Below, in pieces: positions 1 through 7,715 of a DNA stretch of 64,000 nt (positions are counted from its first letter, which is position 1; every line of letters starts with the position of its first letter). The stretch is from assembly GCA_913060565.1 (NCBI GenBank), contig CAJXRU010000006.1, forward strand, positions 1 to 64,000, read 5' to 3'. The notes beneath the pieces were generated by a model. The model was not told the DNA's origin. It made no database searches and was given only the letters and a program-made list of their open reading frames with translations. The DNA comes from an uncultured Gammaproteobacteria bacterium (GTDB lineage: Bacteria; Pseudomonadota; Gammaproteobacteria; Enterobacterales; Psychrobiaceae). Position numbers and translations under genes: made by a program.

Positions 1-47
1 GAGATCATGCCTAGTCTCGTGGGCTCGGAGATGTGTATAAGAGACAG
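1..47 (+). other. Illumina Nextera P7/i7 adapter left on the contig end
   Basis: These bases are synthetic. Positions 1-5 match the 3' end of the P7 primer, 6-13 (CATGCCTA) match the reverse complement of Nextera index N706, 14-28 match the Nextera read-2 linker, and 29-47 are the 19-bp Tn5 mosaic end. Genomic DNA starts at 48. Translated, this stretch gives the well-known artefact peptide ending VGSEMCIRDR, so the apparent start codon at position 7 is false. The match is from memory of the adapter sequences, but the full consecutive agreement makes chance very unlikely. Confidence 0.97.
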
Positions 48-273
48 GTATTTAAAAGTGCAGTCTGAGTTTTTTGCGCTTAATTTCTGGGATAAGTATC
101 AATATTTAGATACACTATTGGCGAAAAATTTAGGGGAGTTGTTGAAAGATAACCGACGTTTGTACCCTTTACCGATGTTAGGTGTGCCTGGATGGTGGCC
201 AGCAAATGAAGATAAAACGTTTTACGATAATAAACATTATTTTAGAGCAAAACGTAAAGCAACAGTAAGTTAA
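48..273 (+). CDS. C-terminal fragment of a DUF3025-like protein
   Basis: About 75 codons of a gene whose 5' part lies beyond the contig end. The open frame continues into the adapter, so no start is visible. The segment PLPMLGVPGWWPANED followed by FYDNKHYFRAKR resembles the C-terminal signature of DUF3025 proteins, a proteobacterial family of unknown function. The stop is at 271-273, and lpxM begins 10 bases later on the same strand, so they may share a transcript. Family assignment is from memory and moderately sure. No function can be given. Confidence 0.6.
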
Positions 274-283
274 TGGATTTTTA

Positions 284-1240
284 ATGAGCAGTTTGGATAA
301 ATACCTTTATAAAGTGCCTTTCAAGTGGAGTTTTTTACATCCCAAATATTGGGGAACTTGGCTAATGGTGCTGTTTTTAGTGATATGTGCCTACACACCG
401 GTGAAAATACGAGATTGGATTGCAGTGCGATTAACGGGGTTTGTGTATCGCATTGCAAAGAAACCCGTTCATGTGATTGATTGTAATTTAAAAGCGTGTT
501 TTTCTGATATGACTGAAGAAGAGCGTAAAGCACTTATATACAAAAATATCGAAATGTTTTTACTCTCGGTACTTGGCCAGGCAGAGCTGGCGTTTCGTTC
601 TAAATGCCACATTATGAGTCGCTATAATGTTCAAGGTCTTGAGCATTTTAAGAAAATTGTCGACGATGGTGAGCAAGCCATTTTTGTTGCTGGACATACG
701 TGGGGACTAGAATACGCAGGGACCTACTTTATGGCTGGTGGCATGCCAATGGTGACCTTTATTAATGAGCATAAAAATCCTATTTATAACTGGTTATCGG
801 TGAGGCAACGAACTCGTTTTTGTGACAGTGTCTATGTACGTGAAGGTGGTATTCGTGTCATGTTAAAGGGCATGAAAGAAGGTAAACATTTGTTCTTTCT
901 TCCAGACCAAGATCATGGAGCAGACAAGTGTGAGTTTGCTACGTTCTTTGATACTCAAAAGGCATCATTGCCAATTTTAAGCCGATTATGTAAAGCCACC
1001 AAAGGGAGAATTATCCCTCTGCATATTGCCTATGATGTTGAATACCATCGTTTCAACTTAACGATTGAGCCGCCATTTGATTGTTCAGGCGCAGAAGACT
1101 GTAAAGAATCGGAAGCTCAGTTTTTAAATCATTTGTTAGAAGATTTAATTATGAGGGATTTAACGCAATACATGTGGATATTACGTATATTAAAGACTCG
1201 TCCTGAGGGCGAAAACTGCATTTATAAGAAAAAGAAATAG
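284..1240 (+). CDS. lpxM: Lipid A biosynthesis acyltransferase, LpxM (MsbB) type
   Basis: Inner-membrane enzyme that adds a secondary acyl chain to Kdo2-lipid A. At 318 residues it is close to the usual LpxM length (about 320). One N-terminal membrane segment is seen near residues 24-42. The catalytic H-x4-E motif is HTWGLE at residues 138-143. The LPDQDHG stretch followed by a Phe-rich FATFF near residues 207-222 is the LpxM rather than the LpxL version of this motif. ATG start at 284 with a short leader after the preceding gene. A hairpin at 1276-1296 follows. The choice between LpxM and LpxL is an inference from the LPDQDHG motif. Confidence 0.88.
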   Translation: MSSLDKYLYKVPFKWSFLHPKYWGTWLMVLFLVICAYTPVKIRDWIAVRLTGFVYRIAKKPVHVIDCNLKACFSDMTEEERKALIYKNIEMFLLSVLGQAELAFRSKCHIMSRYNVQGLEHFKKIVDDGEQAIFVAGHTWGLEYAGTYFMAGGMPMVTFINEHKNPIYNWLSVRQRTRFCDSVYVREGGIRVMLKGMKEGKHLFFLPDQDHGADKCEFATFFDTQKASLPILSRLCKATKGRIIPLHIAYDVEYHRFNLTIEPPFDCSGAEDCKESEAQFLNHLLEDLIMRDLTQYMWILRILKTRPEGENCIYKKKK

Positions 1241-1275
1241 CATTGACTGTGAGAGTCGCATTACACCATTTTACG

Positions 1276-1296
1276 GCTCGTCTGTTACAGGCGAGC
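1276..1296 (+). terminator. Hairpin after lpxM
   Basis: Nine-base stem (GCTCGTCTG with CAGGCGAGC, one G-U pair) around a TTA loop, followed by an A/T-rich stretch without a clean T-run. It lies between lpxM and the TonB receptor gene, so it could be a weak terminator for lpxM or a leader hairpin of the receptor operon. No TPP riboswitch core is visible in this 81-base gap. Confidence 0.45.
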
Positions 1297-1321
1297 AATT
1301 ATTAATTTTACTGGAAAATCA

Positions 1322-3442
1322 ATGAAAACAGCATTATCGCTTATTAGTTTAGCCATCCTTTCTTCACCTACATTCGCAAATTCAGACACTGAGAAAAAAT
1401 TAGAAGTTATCGAAGTAACGTCTAATTTTCGCCAAGCAAACGTAATGAAAACTGCGGGTAGCATTTCTGTTATTGGTAACAACGAAATTGTTGATCGGAA
1501 TGCGATGCATACTCAAGATCTATTAGGAAATTTAGCTAACGTCAATTTTTCAAGTGGTGCTAGCCGCGGAAACTTTGTCCAAATTCGTGGTATTGGGTTA
1601 CGAAGCCAGTTTGTTGATCCTATCAATCCGTCGGTTGGGTTATTAATTGATGGCATTAATTACGCTGGACTAGGTGGTGCAGGCGCGTTGTTTGATGTTG
1701 ACACCGTTGAGTTATATCGCGGTCCTCAAGGGACGCAATTTGGTAATGATGCCATGGCAGGGATTATCGCCATTGATTCAACACCAGCAACAGCTGACCA
1801 AACCAATAGAGCGATGTTAAGCATTGGTGATTACGGTACCTTTGGCGCCGGTATTGCAATGGGCGGCGCCATTACAAATAATGTTAACGCTCGTTTGTCA
1901 GTTCAAACGCAGCAAAGTGATGGCTATGTTTCTAACGATCACCTAATGCGCGACGACACCAACGATATTGATGAAAGTAATGTAAAGCTGAAAACCAATT
2001 GGCAAGCAACCGAAGACTTGGTGATTAACACAACCTTACATTTTATTGATGTTGATAACGGCTATGATGCTTTTTCATTAGATGAAAATGGCCGTACATT
2101 GTCCGATGAACCCGGTCAAGATACACAAGAGACTAAAGCTATTGGTGTAAATGCTTATTATCAAGGCTTTGATAATGTAGAGCTTCAGGTATTAGCCTCA
2201 AGTTTAGACAGTGATTTATTGTACAGCTACGACGAAGATTGGTCGTATGTTGGTATTCGTCCAGGCTGGGAATACAGTGCATTTGATGCCTATACGCGTA
2301 CTCGTAAACAATCAAATGTAGATGTTCGCTTACTGTCAAAAGGTGCAACGTTGTTTAATAACACAACGTCATGGGTTGCAGGTATTTATTTAAGTGAGCG
2401 TGATAGTGGTCTAACGCGTGCATATACTTATGCCGACCAAGATTTTGTCAGCGATAATCAGCATAGTGATCAGGCTATATACGGTGAGTTGCAGCATCAA
2501 CTGTCACACAAAACCAGCATGACATTTGGCGCTCGTATCGGGCAATACGATATTGACTATGTTGATAATAATGGTGTTTCACGCAAGGTTGATGACAATC
2601 TCTATGGTTTACATTTTAATGTAACTAATCAAGTCAACGAACAGGCAATGACTTATGTGTCGCTATCTCGCAGTGATAAAGCCGGTGGTGTTAATGGGGA
2701 CGCATTAGCAAAAGTAGGTAGTATTTCTGATCCAGCTTTACAGTCTCAACTAGCAACTAATGCGACATTTGATCCTGAGACCTTATACAGCGCTGAATTT
2801 GGCGTCAAAGGGCGTAGTTTAGATAATAATCTTAACATTCGTTTGGCCGCATTTTATAATTATAGAAAAGACCCACAATTGAAAGGTTGGGTAACTGATA
2901 AAGTTGCTGATAACAGCGCTGAAACATTTATTGGTTATAACGACAATGCAGGCTCAGGCCGAGGTTATGGTATTGAATTAGAAACGCGTTATAGCTACAA
3001 CGATAACCTAGATTTGTATTACAACGTGGGTTATTTAATAACGCGTATCAAAGATTATGTCGTGATCAATAAACACGGTAGTAATTTGAATATGCATAAT
3101 CGTCAAATGGCCCATGCGCCGGAGTATCAATTTAGCGGCGGCGCAAAATATCAGGCGGACAATGGATTTTATGCCAATGTAGCAGTACAGGGTAAAGACT
3201 CTTTCTATTATTCTGATGGTCACAATCAACAATCAGATTTTTATGCATTAACCAATATTACGCTTGGCTATCAAGGCAGCGATTGGAAAATCAATTTAGC
3301 CGCTAATAATGTGTTTGACCGAGAATATGCGGTGCGTGGTTTTTACTTTGGCAACGACCCACGAAACGGCTACGAAGCGCGTAATTACGTTCAGCTAGGT
3401 TCGCCTTCAACCGTCAATCTATCAGTTGAGGTTAACTGGTAA
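1322..3442 (+). CDS. TonB-dependent outer-membrane receptor, probable thiamine (or thiamine precursor) uptake
   Basis: 706 residues with a signal peptide (about residues 1-19, cleavage after TFA). The plug domain spans roughly residues 40-155 and includes QIRGIGLRSQF and VELYRGPQGTQFG, both typical of TonB receptors. A 22-strand barrel domain follows, ending in an aromatic residue (VEVNW). It should import a scarce ligand across the outer membrane using TonB energy. The substrate is inferred from neighbours: it overlaps a YkoF-like thiamine-binding protein gene, then a PnuC-family permease and a thiamine-kinase-like gene, all co-directional with overlaps. The sequence alone does not reveal the ligand, and it could be another vitamin. 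Confidence 0.85.
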   Translation: MKTALSLISLAILSSPTFANSDTEKKLEVIEVTSNFRQANVMKTAGSISVIGNNEIVDRNAMHTQDLLGNLANVNFSSGASRGNFVQIRGIGLRSQFVDPINPSVGLLIDGINYAGLGGAGALFDVDTVELYRGPQGTQFGNDAMAGIIAIDSTPATADQTNRAMLSIGDYGTFGAGIAMGGAITNNVNARLSVQTQQSDGYVSNDHLMRDDTNDIDESNVKLKTNWQATEDLVINTTLHFIDVDNGYDAFSLDENGRTLSDEPGQDTQETKAIGVNAYYQGFDNVELQVLASSLDSDLLYSYDEDWSYVGIRPGWEYSAFDAYTRTRKQSNVDVRLLSKGATLFNNTTSWVAGIYLSERDSGLTRAYTYADQDFVSDNQHSDQAIYGELQHQLSHKTSMTFGARIGQYDIDYVDNNGVSRKVDDNLYGLHFNVTNQVNEQAMTYVSLSRSDKAGGVNGDALAKVGSISDPALQSQLATNATFDPETLYSAEFGVKGRSLDNNLNIRLAAFYNYRKDPQLKGWVTDKVADNSAETFIGYNDNAGSGRGYGIELETRYSYNDNLDLYYNVGYLITRIKDYVVINKHGSNLNMHNRQMAHAPEYQFSGGAKYQADNGFYANVAVQGKDSFYYSDGHNQQSDFYALTNITLGYQGSDWKINLAANNVFDREYAVRGFYFGNDPRNGYEARNYVQLGSPSTVNLSVEVNW

Positions 3443-3711
3443 TGAAGTTATCGATTGAAATTAGTAATTACCCCCTCAATGAAGATTATATTCCACCGAT
3501 TAAGGACTTTATTGAGCGGCTCAAAGCAACAGACGGCTTACGTATTAGTTGCAACACAATGAGTACCCAGATCTTTGGTGATTACGATGTTGTGATGGCT
3601 GTACTGAGCGAAGCGATGAAATATTCATTTGAGCATTTTGGGAAAATGATATTCGTGTGTAAGTTTATCAATGCTGATTTAGATCCTGTTCTAAAGCCTC
3701 ACGATGATTGA
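3442..3711 (+). CDS. Small YkoF/MTH1187-like thiamine-binding domain protein
   Basis: 89 residues. The ATG at 3442 shares one base with the receptor stop codon, so translation is probably coupled. The pattern MKLSIEISNYPL near the start and the conserved N-T-M-S-T-Q-I-F-G-D-Y-D segment (about residues 38-49) resemble the YkoF/MTH1187 family, an alpha/beta fold that binds thiamine or hydroxymethylpyrimidine. No signal peptide is seen, so it should be cytoplasmic. The family call is from motif memory. Its place between a TonB receptor and a PnuT-like permease supports it. Confidence 0.65.
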   Translation: MKLSIEISNYPLNEDYIPPIKDFIERLKATDGLRISCNTMSTQIFGDYDVVMAVLSEAMKYSFEHFGKMIFVCKFINADLDPVLKPHDD

Positions 3712-4333
3712 GTTTTTTAGTTCTGCCATTGACGGACTCATAGCAAGCTCTCCCTGGGAGCTGCTTGCTGTTGCGCTAGCTGTTGCCTATTTAATATTGG
3801 CGATGAAACAAAGTCAGTGGTGCTGGCCAGCCGCTTTTGGATCAACGACTATTTATACCGTTCTTTTTTGGGATAGTGCGCTATTAATGGAGTCAGCCCT
3901 TAATGCGTATTACTTGCTAATGGCTATTTACGGCTGGTGGGCATGGCATAAAAAAGATGACGCTGGGTTGTCAGCGCCTATTCAATCGTGGTCATGGCAA
4001 ATGCATGTTAAAGTCATTGGAGCTCTTTCAATAATTAGCGCTGTGGGTGGTTACATCATGGCAAATTATACGCATGCAGATTTTGCGTATCTCGATACTG
4101 TCACAACGGTGTTTGCTGTCTTTACCACGTGGATGGTCACCCAAAAAATACTCGAGAATTGGATATATTGGCTAGTAATTGACGCTGCATCTATCTATTT
4201 GTATTTAGCCAAAGGCTTTAATCCAACAGCATTATTGTTCATGTTTTATTGCGTGATGGTAGTATTTGGCTATGTTAAATGGCGCGCTCAATATCTAGCA
4301 TCAACTCAGACGCTGGCGCCGCAACGTGCTTAA
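3704..4333 (+). CDS. pnuT: PnuC-family permease, probable thiamine transporter PnuT
   Basis: 209 residues with about six to seven hydrophobic membrane segments. The motif NAYYLLMAIYGWWAW (about residues 66-80) is characteristic of PnuC-type facilitators, which import a vitamin and rely on a kinase to trap it. It overlaps the preceding gene by 8 bases and the following kinase-like gene by 8 bases. PnuC imports nicotinamide riboside, whereas PnuT variants beside thiamine kinases carry thiamine. The substrate is therefore inferred from context, and nicotinamide riboside remains possible. Confidence 0.7.
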   Translation: MIEFFSSAIDGLIASSPWELLAVALAVAYLILAMKQSQWCWPAAFGSTTIYTVLFWDSALLMESALNAYYLLMAIYGWWAWHKKDDAGLSAPIQSWSWQMHVKVIGALSIISAVGGYIMANYTHADFAYLDTVTTVFAVFTTWMVTQKILENWIYWLVIDAASIYLYLAKGFNPTALLFMFYCVMVVFGYVKWRAQYLASTQTLAPQRA

Positions 4334-5204
4334 TGCGTCAGCGCTTGCATTAACTCAATACTTCTCAGGCTTTGTGATTGTCGATGTTTTACCGATGATG
4401 GGAGGCCTGAGTCAGCGTCTCTATTTAGTTACTTATCAATCAAACCAAATAACGGCACAATGCGTTGTTCGCAGCATTAGAGATAGCCTATTGGCTCGCC
4501 AAGAATACGCCTTAATGCGCCATGCTGGTAAACTCTCTGCTAACCTGAGTGCGCTTGAGAGCATTACAATCGATGGTCAATTGCTTAACTTGATAATAAT
4601 GGATTATATCGATGGTAGTTTAGCTAAGGATATTCCTTTAAGTTCTTATCATCTCAACACTATTGCCCGCCAACTATCGTTATTGCACCAAAGTTTTCCA
4701 AGTGCGCCTATTCAGCGGCCATCAGTGAATAAACTGTCGTTGATTGATGATTATTGGACCTTGATTACTGATGCGACCATTGAGGATAAAATTCGTTATC
4801 AGAGGTGTTATGCACTGCTACGCAATCTTTCCTTTGATAATACGGCGCTTATTCATGGGGATCTCAACCTAAGTAACTTAATTGTGACTTCTGACAATGT
4901 GGTGTGGTTAGATTGGGAATATGCGAGTGTAGGCGATGCTTATTTTGATTACGCTGCATTTATTGTTGAATGCGATCAGGATATTGAAAGTCGGTTTATT
5001 GGCTATCTTGAGTCATATAATAGCACTGTCATTGATCTTGAAAGGTTATCGTATTTTAAACTCTATTACGCACTAATCAGTTGGTTATGGTGTGTGGGGT
5101 TAGCTGAATCAAAAACGCCGCAACTGAGTGCGGCGCTTAATAAATATCGTGATGAAATTGATCAGTTAGTTACTGTCATTGTTTCCAACGATATTTCATT
5201 ATAA
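4326..5204 (+). CDS. Thiamine/choline-kinase-like phosphotransferase
   Basis: 292 residues of the APH/choline-kinase fold. The catalytic loop is IHGDLNLSNLIV (about residues 178-189; D is the base, N binds metal), followed by WLDWEYASVGDAYFD, which supplies the metal-binding D. This is the last gene of the receptor/permease operon and would phosphorylate the imported vitamin, trapping it. By context it is a thiamine kinase (ThiK-like), but the fold also phosphorylates choline or aminoglycosides. The ATG at 4326 overlaps pnuT by 8 bases. Its 3' end overlaps the convergent yvcK gene by 43 bases. Confidence 0.7.
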   Translation: MLNASALALTQYFSGFVIVDVLPMMGGLSQRLYLVTYQSNQITAQCVVRSIRDSLLARQEYALMRHAGKLSANLSALESITIDGQLLNLIIMDYIDGSLAKDIPLSSYHLNTIARQLSLLHQSFPSAPIQRPSVNKLSLIDDYWTLITDATIEDKIRYQRCYALLRNLSFDNTALIHGDLNLSNLIVTSDNVVWLDWEYASVGDAYFDYAAFIVECDQDIESRFIGYLESYNSTVIDLERLSYFKLYYALISWLWCVGLAESKTPQLSAALNKYRDEIDQLVTVIVSNDISL

Positions 5205-6121
5205 ACATCAATGAGTGCCGCTTTTAGCTTGATCCTATCATGATAAGGAGAGGTTTTACTGGCAATATCACGGTAGTAATAATCACCTTTAGATTTTGAA
5301 CATTCTGCATTAATCAAGATAGCGTCGGGTCCGGTTAACGTCGTGATATCGGTAGACCATTTTAGCAGTGCGCTTTTAGAAATATGACCTGCGGGGCTAT
5401 TTTCTGCTATCAAGTTAGTAATAAAAATTTTCTTTGCTTTGCTTTTGGCAATCGCTTGTTGAATTTCAGGCATGATAAGTGGCGGCATGATGCTTGTGAG
5501 CAAGCTGCCTGGTCCAATAATCAATAATTGTGATTTTTCAATCGATTGAATTGCCTCAGGCGTTGCACTAACTTGTGGCTCTAACAATAAGCTCTGGGGC
5601 ATTGCAGACATTTCATCAATATGAGTTTCGCCAAAAACCCGTTGCCGCGTTTGAGTAACAGCAACAAGGTGCGTGGGTTGCTCTGACATTGGAATAATAC
5701 TGCTTTTAACATCAAGCATTTCTCGAATGACATTAATAGCGTCCAGTGGCCGAACGCTCATTTGGTCCATCGCCAGCAGCATTAAATTACCCAGATTATG
5801 CTCCGCAAGTTCGCTTTGACCAATAAATCGATATTCAAATAATTGGCTTGCAACGGTAGGACGGGTGGTTAGCTGATTGATGCAATTGCGTAGATCACCC
5901 CATGCAATACAGTTTTCTGCTTCTCGCAGACGTCCTGTCGAGCCGCCATTGTCGGTGGTGGTTACAATACCTGTTAGTTTTTCGCCGAGATGAGAAAGAG
6001 ACGAAAGAACACGGCCTAAACCGTGACCACCGCCAATGGCGACGACATGATCTAATTTGTCAAACGGAGAAGTTGTTGAAAGTGTTGCTGTAATTGGGCT
6101 AGAAATTTGAGAGGTAGCCAT
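5162..6121 (-). CDS. ybhK: YvcK/YbhK-family (UPF0052) putative gluconeogenesis factor
   Basis: 319 residues. The nucleotide-binding glycine-rich start AIGGGHGLGRVLS (about residues 29-41) and TTTDNGGSTGRLR (about 55-67) define the CofD/YvcK family. In Bacillus, YvcK binds UDP-GlcNAc and is needed for growth on gluconeogenic carbon and for cell shape. The E. coli member YbhK is less studied. The family is clear and the precise role here is not. It is transcribed alone, convergent with the kinase-like gene, and the two stop-codon ends overlap (5162-5204). Confidence 0.85.
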   Translation of the reverse strand: MATSQISSPITATLSTTSPFDKLDHVVAIGGGHGLGRVLSSLSHLGEKLTGIVTTTDNGGSTGRLREAENCIAWGDLRNCINQLTTRPTVASQLFEYRFIGQSELAEHNLGNLMLLAMDQMSVRPLDAINVIREMLDVKSSIIPMSEQPTHLVAVTQTRQRVFGETHIDEMSAMPQSLLLEPQVSATPEAIQSIEKSQLLIIGPGSLLTSIMPPLIMPEIQQAIAKSKAKKIFITNLIAENSPAGHISKSALLKWSTDITTLTGPDAILINAECSKSKGDYYYRDIASKTSPYHDRIKLKAALIDVYNEISLETMTVTN

Positions 6122-6199
6122 AAAGAAGAACCAGTAATTACCATAAAGTCTATTCTAGTGAATATTAAGAAATGTTACAACTTTATGGCGTTTAGGGGA

Positions 6200-6466
6200 T
6201 TAAAACTCGCAAGTAATGTCGATATCCGAAGTTGGCGTGGTGCAACAGGTGAGGATTTCTCCATCTCTTATATAGGCGAGAGGTTCGGTTGTATAAGCAA
6301 CAGAGCCACGGTTTAATTGGCAGCGACAAGCACCGCAGGTGCCATCCCGACAGTGATAGTTTACCTTGAGTCCTTGGGACTCAAGGTATTCTAACGTCGT
6401 GATTTTACTATCAGGAGCGATAGCTTCATCACATTGCACGTTATTGTAGGTCACTGTTTTATTCAT
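6200..6466 (-). CDS. yfaE: 2Fe-2S ferredoxin YfaE, class I ribonucleotide reductase maintenance
   Basis: 88 residues. The plant-type ferredoxin cluster motif is YHCRDGTCGACRC (about residues 37-49), with the fourth ligand in the ILTCC segment near residue 74. YfaE supplies electrons that restore the diferric-tyrosyl cofactor of NrdB. It lies 22 bases after nrdB on the same strand, the standard gammaproteobacterial arrangement, so it is the third gene of the nrdAB unit. Confidence 0.9.
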   Translation of the reverse strand: MNKTVTYNNVQCDEAIAPDSKITTLEYLESQGLKVNYHCRDGTCGACRCQLNRGSVAYTTEPLAYIRDGEILTCCTTPTSDIDITCEF

Positions 6467-6488
6467 AAAACTATATTACAGCTAACGT

Positions 6489-7619
6489 TTACAGATCAAA
6501 ATCGTCAAACTCATCGTTATCTAACTCGCTGTCGATTTGACCAACGAGATACGATGAAATTTCACTTTCTTGCGGCGCAACCTGTACATTGTCTGACACT
6601 AAGTAGGTATTAATCCACGGCAGGGGATTTGTCTTAGTCTCAAATGGTGGCACATGACCGATGGCTATTAATCGCTGATTGGCTATGTATTCAACGTATT
6701 GTTTTAGAATTTCGCTATTCATGCCAATCATTGAGCCGTCTTTGAATAAGTAATCAGCCCAATTTTTTTCTTGCTCAACGACATTCATGAAAATTTGTAA
6801 GCCTTCATCTTTCATCTGCTCACTGATTTCTTTCATCTCTGGGTCATCTTTACCTTCAGCCCATAAATTAAGAATGTGTTGCGTACCCGTTAAATGAACT
6901 GACTCATCGCGGGCAATTAATTTAATTATTTTAGAATTACCTTCGAGCAATTTACGTTCTGCAAACGCAAACGAACAGGCAAAGCTCACATAGAAACGAA
7001 CAGCTTCTAATGCATTTACAGAACACATACATAAAAATAAGCGTTCTTTAAGCTTGCGCTTGCTAACTTCAATGCTACGACCTTCAACGTTGTATGTACC
7101 TTCACCTTGTGCTTGTAAAAGCTGTGTTGTCACAATAACGTCGTCAAAGTATTTAGCGATGTCTGATGCACGATCAAGGATATTCTCATTAATTAAGATA
7201 TCATCAAACACATCGGAAGGGTCGGTAAATAGGTTACGTAAAATATGCGTGTATGAACGAGAGTGAATCGTTTCAAAAAAGCCCCATGTTTCAATCCATG
7301 TTTCCATTTCTGGCAATGAAACTAGCGGTAGTAATGTCACGTTGACACTACGGGCAGCGATTGAATCTAACAACGTTTGGTACTTTAGGTTACTAATGAA
7401 GATATGTTGTTCACTTTTAGTGAGCTGTTGCCAATCCATACGATCTTTTGAAATATCAACTTCTTCTGGGCGCCAAAAAAATGAAATTTGTTTTTCAATC
7501 AGCTTTTCAAAAATCGGTAGTTTTTGCTGATCGAAACGAGATACGTTGACTGAATTGCCCAAAAACATTGGCTCAAGTAGTGGATCATTCTTTGTTTGGT
7601 TAAACGTTGAGTAGGTCAT
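6489..7619 (-). CDS. nrdB: Ribonucleoside-diphosphate reductase beta subunit (class Ia)
   Basis: 376 residues, the E. coli NrdB length. The radical tyrosine sits in [11 protein letters not shown] (Y123 here). Helices carrying the diiron ligands can be followed, for example [11 protein letters not shown] near residue 236. The acidic and aromatic C-terminus FDDFDL is the tail that docks on NrdA. Together with NrdA it makes dNDPs from NDPs. It is separated from nrdA by a 96-base gap holding a strong terminator-like hairpin, so nrdB output may be tuned relative to nrdA. Confidence 0.97.
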   Translation of the reverse strand: MTYSTFNQTKNDPLLEPMFLGNSVNVSRFDQQKLPIFEKLIEKQISFFWRPEEVDISKDRMDWQQLTKSEQHIFISNLKYQTLLDSIAARSVNVTLLPLVSLPEMETWIETWGFFETIHSRSYTHILRNLFTDPSDVFDDILINENILDRASDIAKYFDDVIVTTQLLQAQGEGTYNVEGRSIEVSKRKLKERLFLCMCSVNALEAVRFYVSFACSFAFAERKLLEGNSKIIKLIARDESVHLTGTQHILNLWAEGKDDPEMKEISEQMKDEGLQIFMNVVEQEKNWADYLFKDGSMIGMNSEILKQYVEYIANQRLIAIGHVPPFETKTNPLPWINTYLVSDNVQVAPQESEISSYLVGQIDSELDNDEFDDFDL

Positions 7620-7679
7620 GGTGGCCTCTAACTTATCCTTAAATTGCCTGCTGGCTTTTATTATTATCTTGGTCGGTCA

Positions 7680-7713
7680 AAAATGACTCAGGCGAATCGG
7701 CCTGAGTCATTTT
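7680..7713 (-). terminator. Intercistronic hairpin between nrdA and nrdB
   Basis: A perfect 14-bp inverted repeat (AAAATGACTCAGGC at 7680-7693 with its complement at 7700-7713) around a 6-base loop begins 2 bases after the nrdA stop. On the minus strand the stem is followed by TTTTTG, the form of an intrinsic terminator. Since nrdB must be expressed, it probably works as a partial terminator or RNA-stability element. Confidence 0.75.
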
Positions 7714-7715
7714 AT

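Noticed and set aside
7-48. ATG at 7 as the start of an 88-residue protein
   Set aside because: The first 14 codons are translated adapter; the gene is a fragment that begins at 48.
1241-1321. TPP riboswitch before the thiamine-like operon
   Set aside because: No CTGAGA or other conserved TPP elements in the 81-base gap; only a short hairpin is seen.
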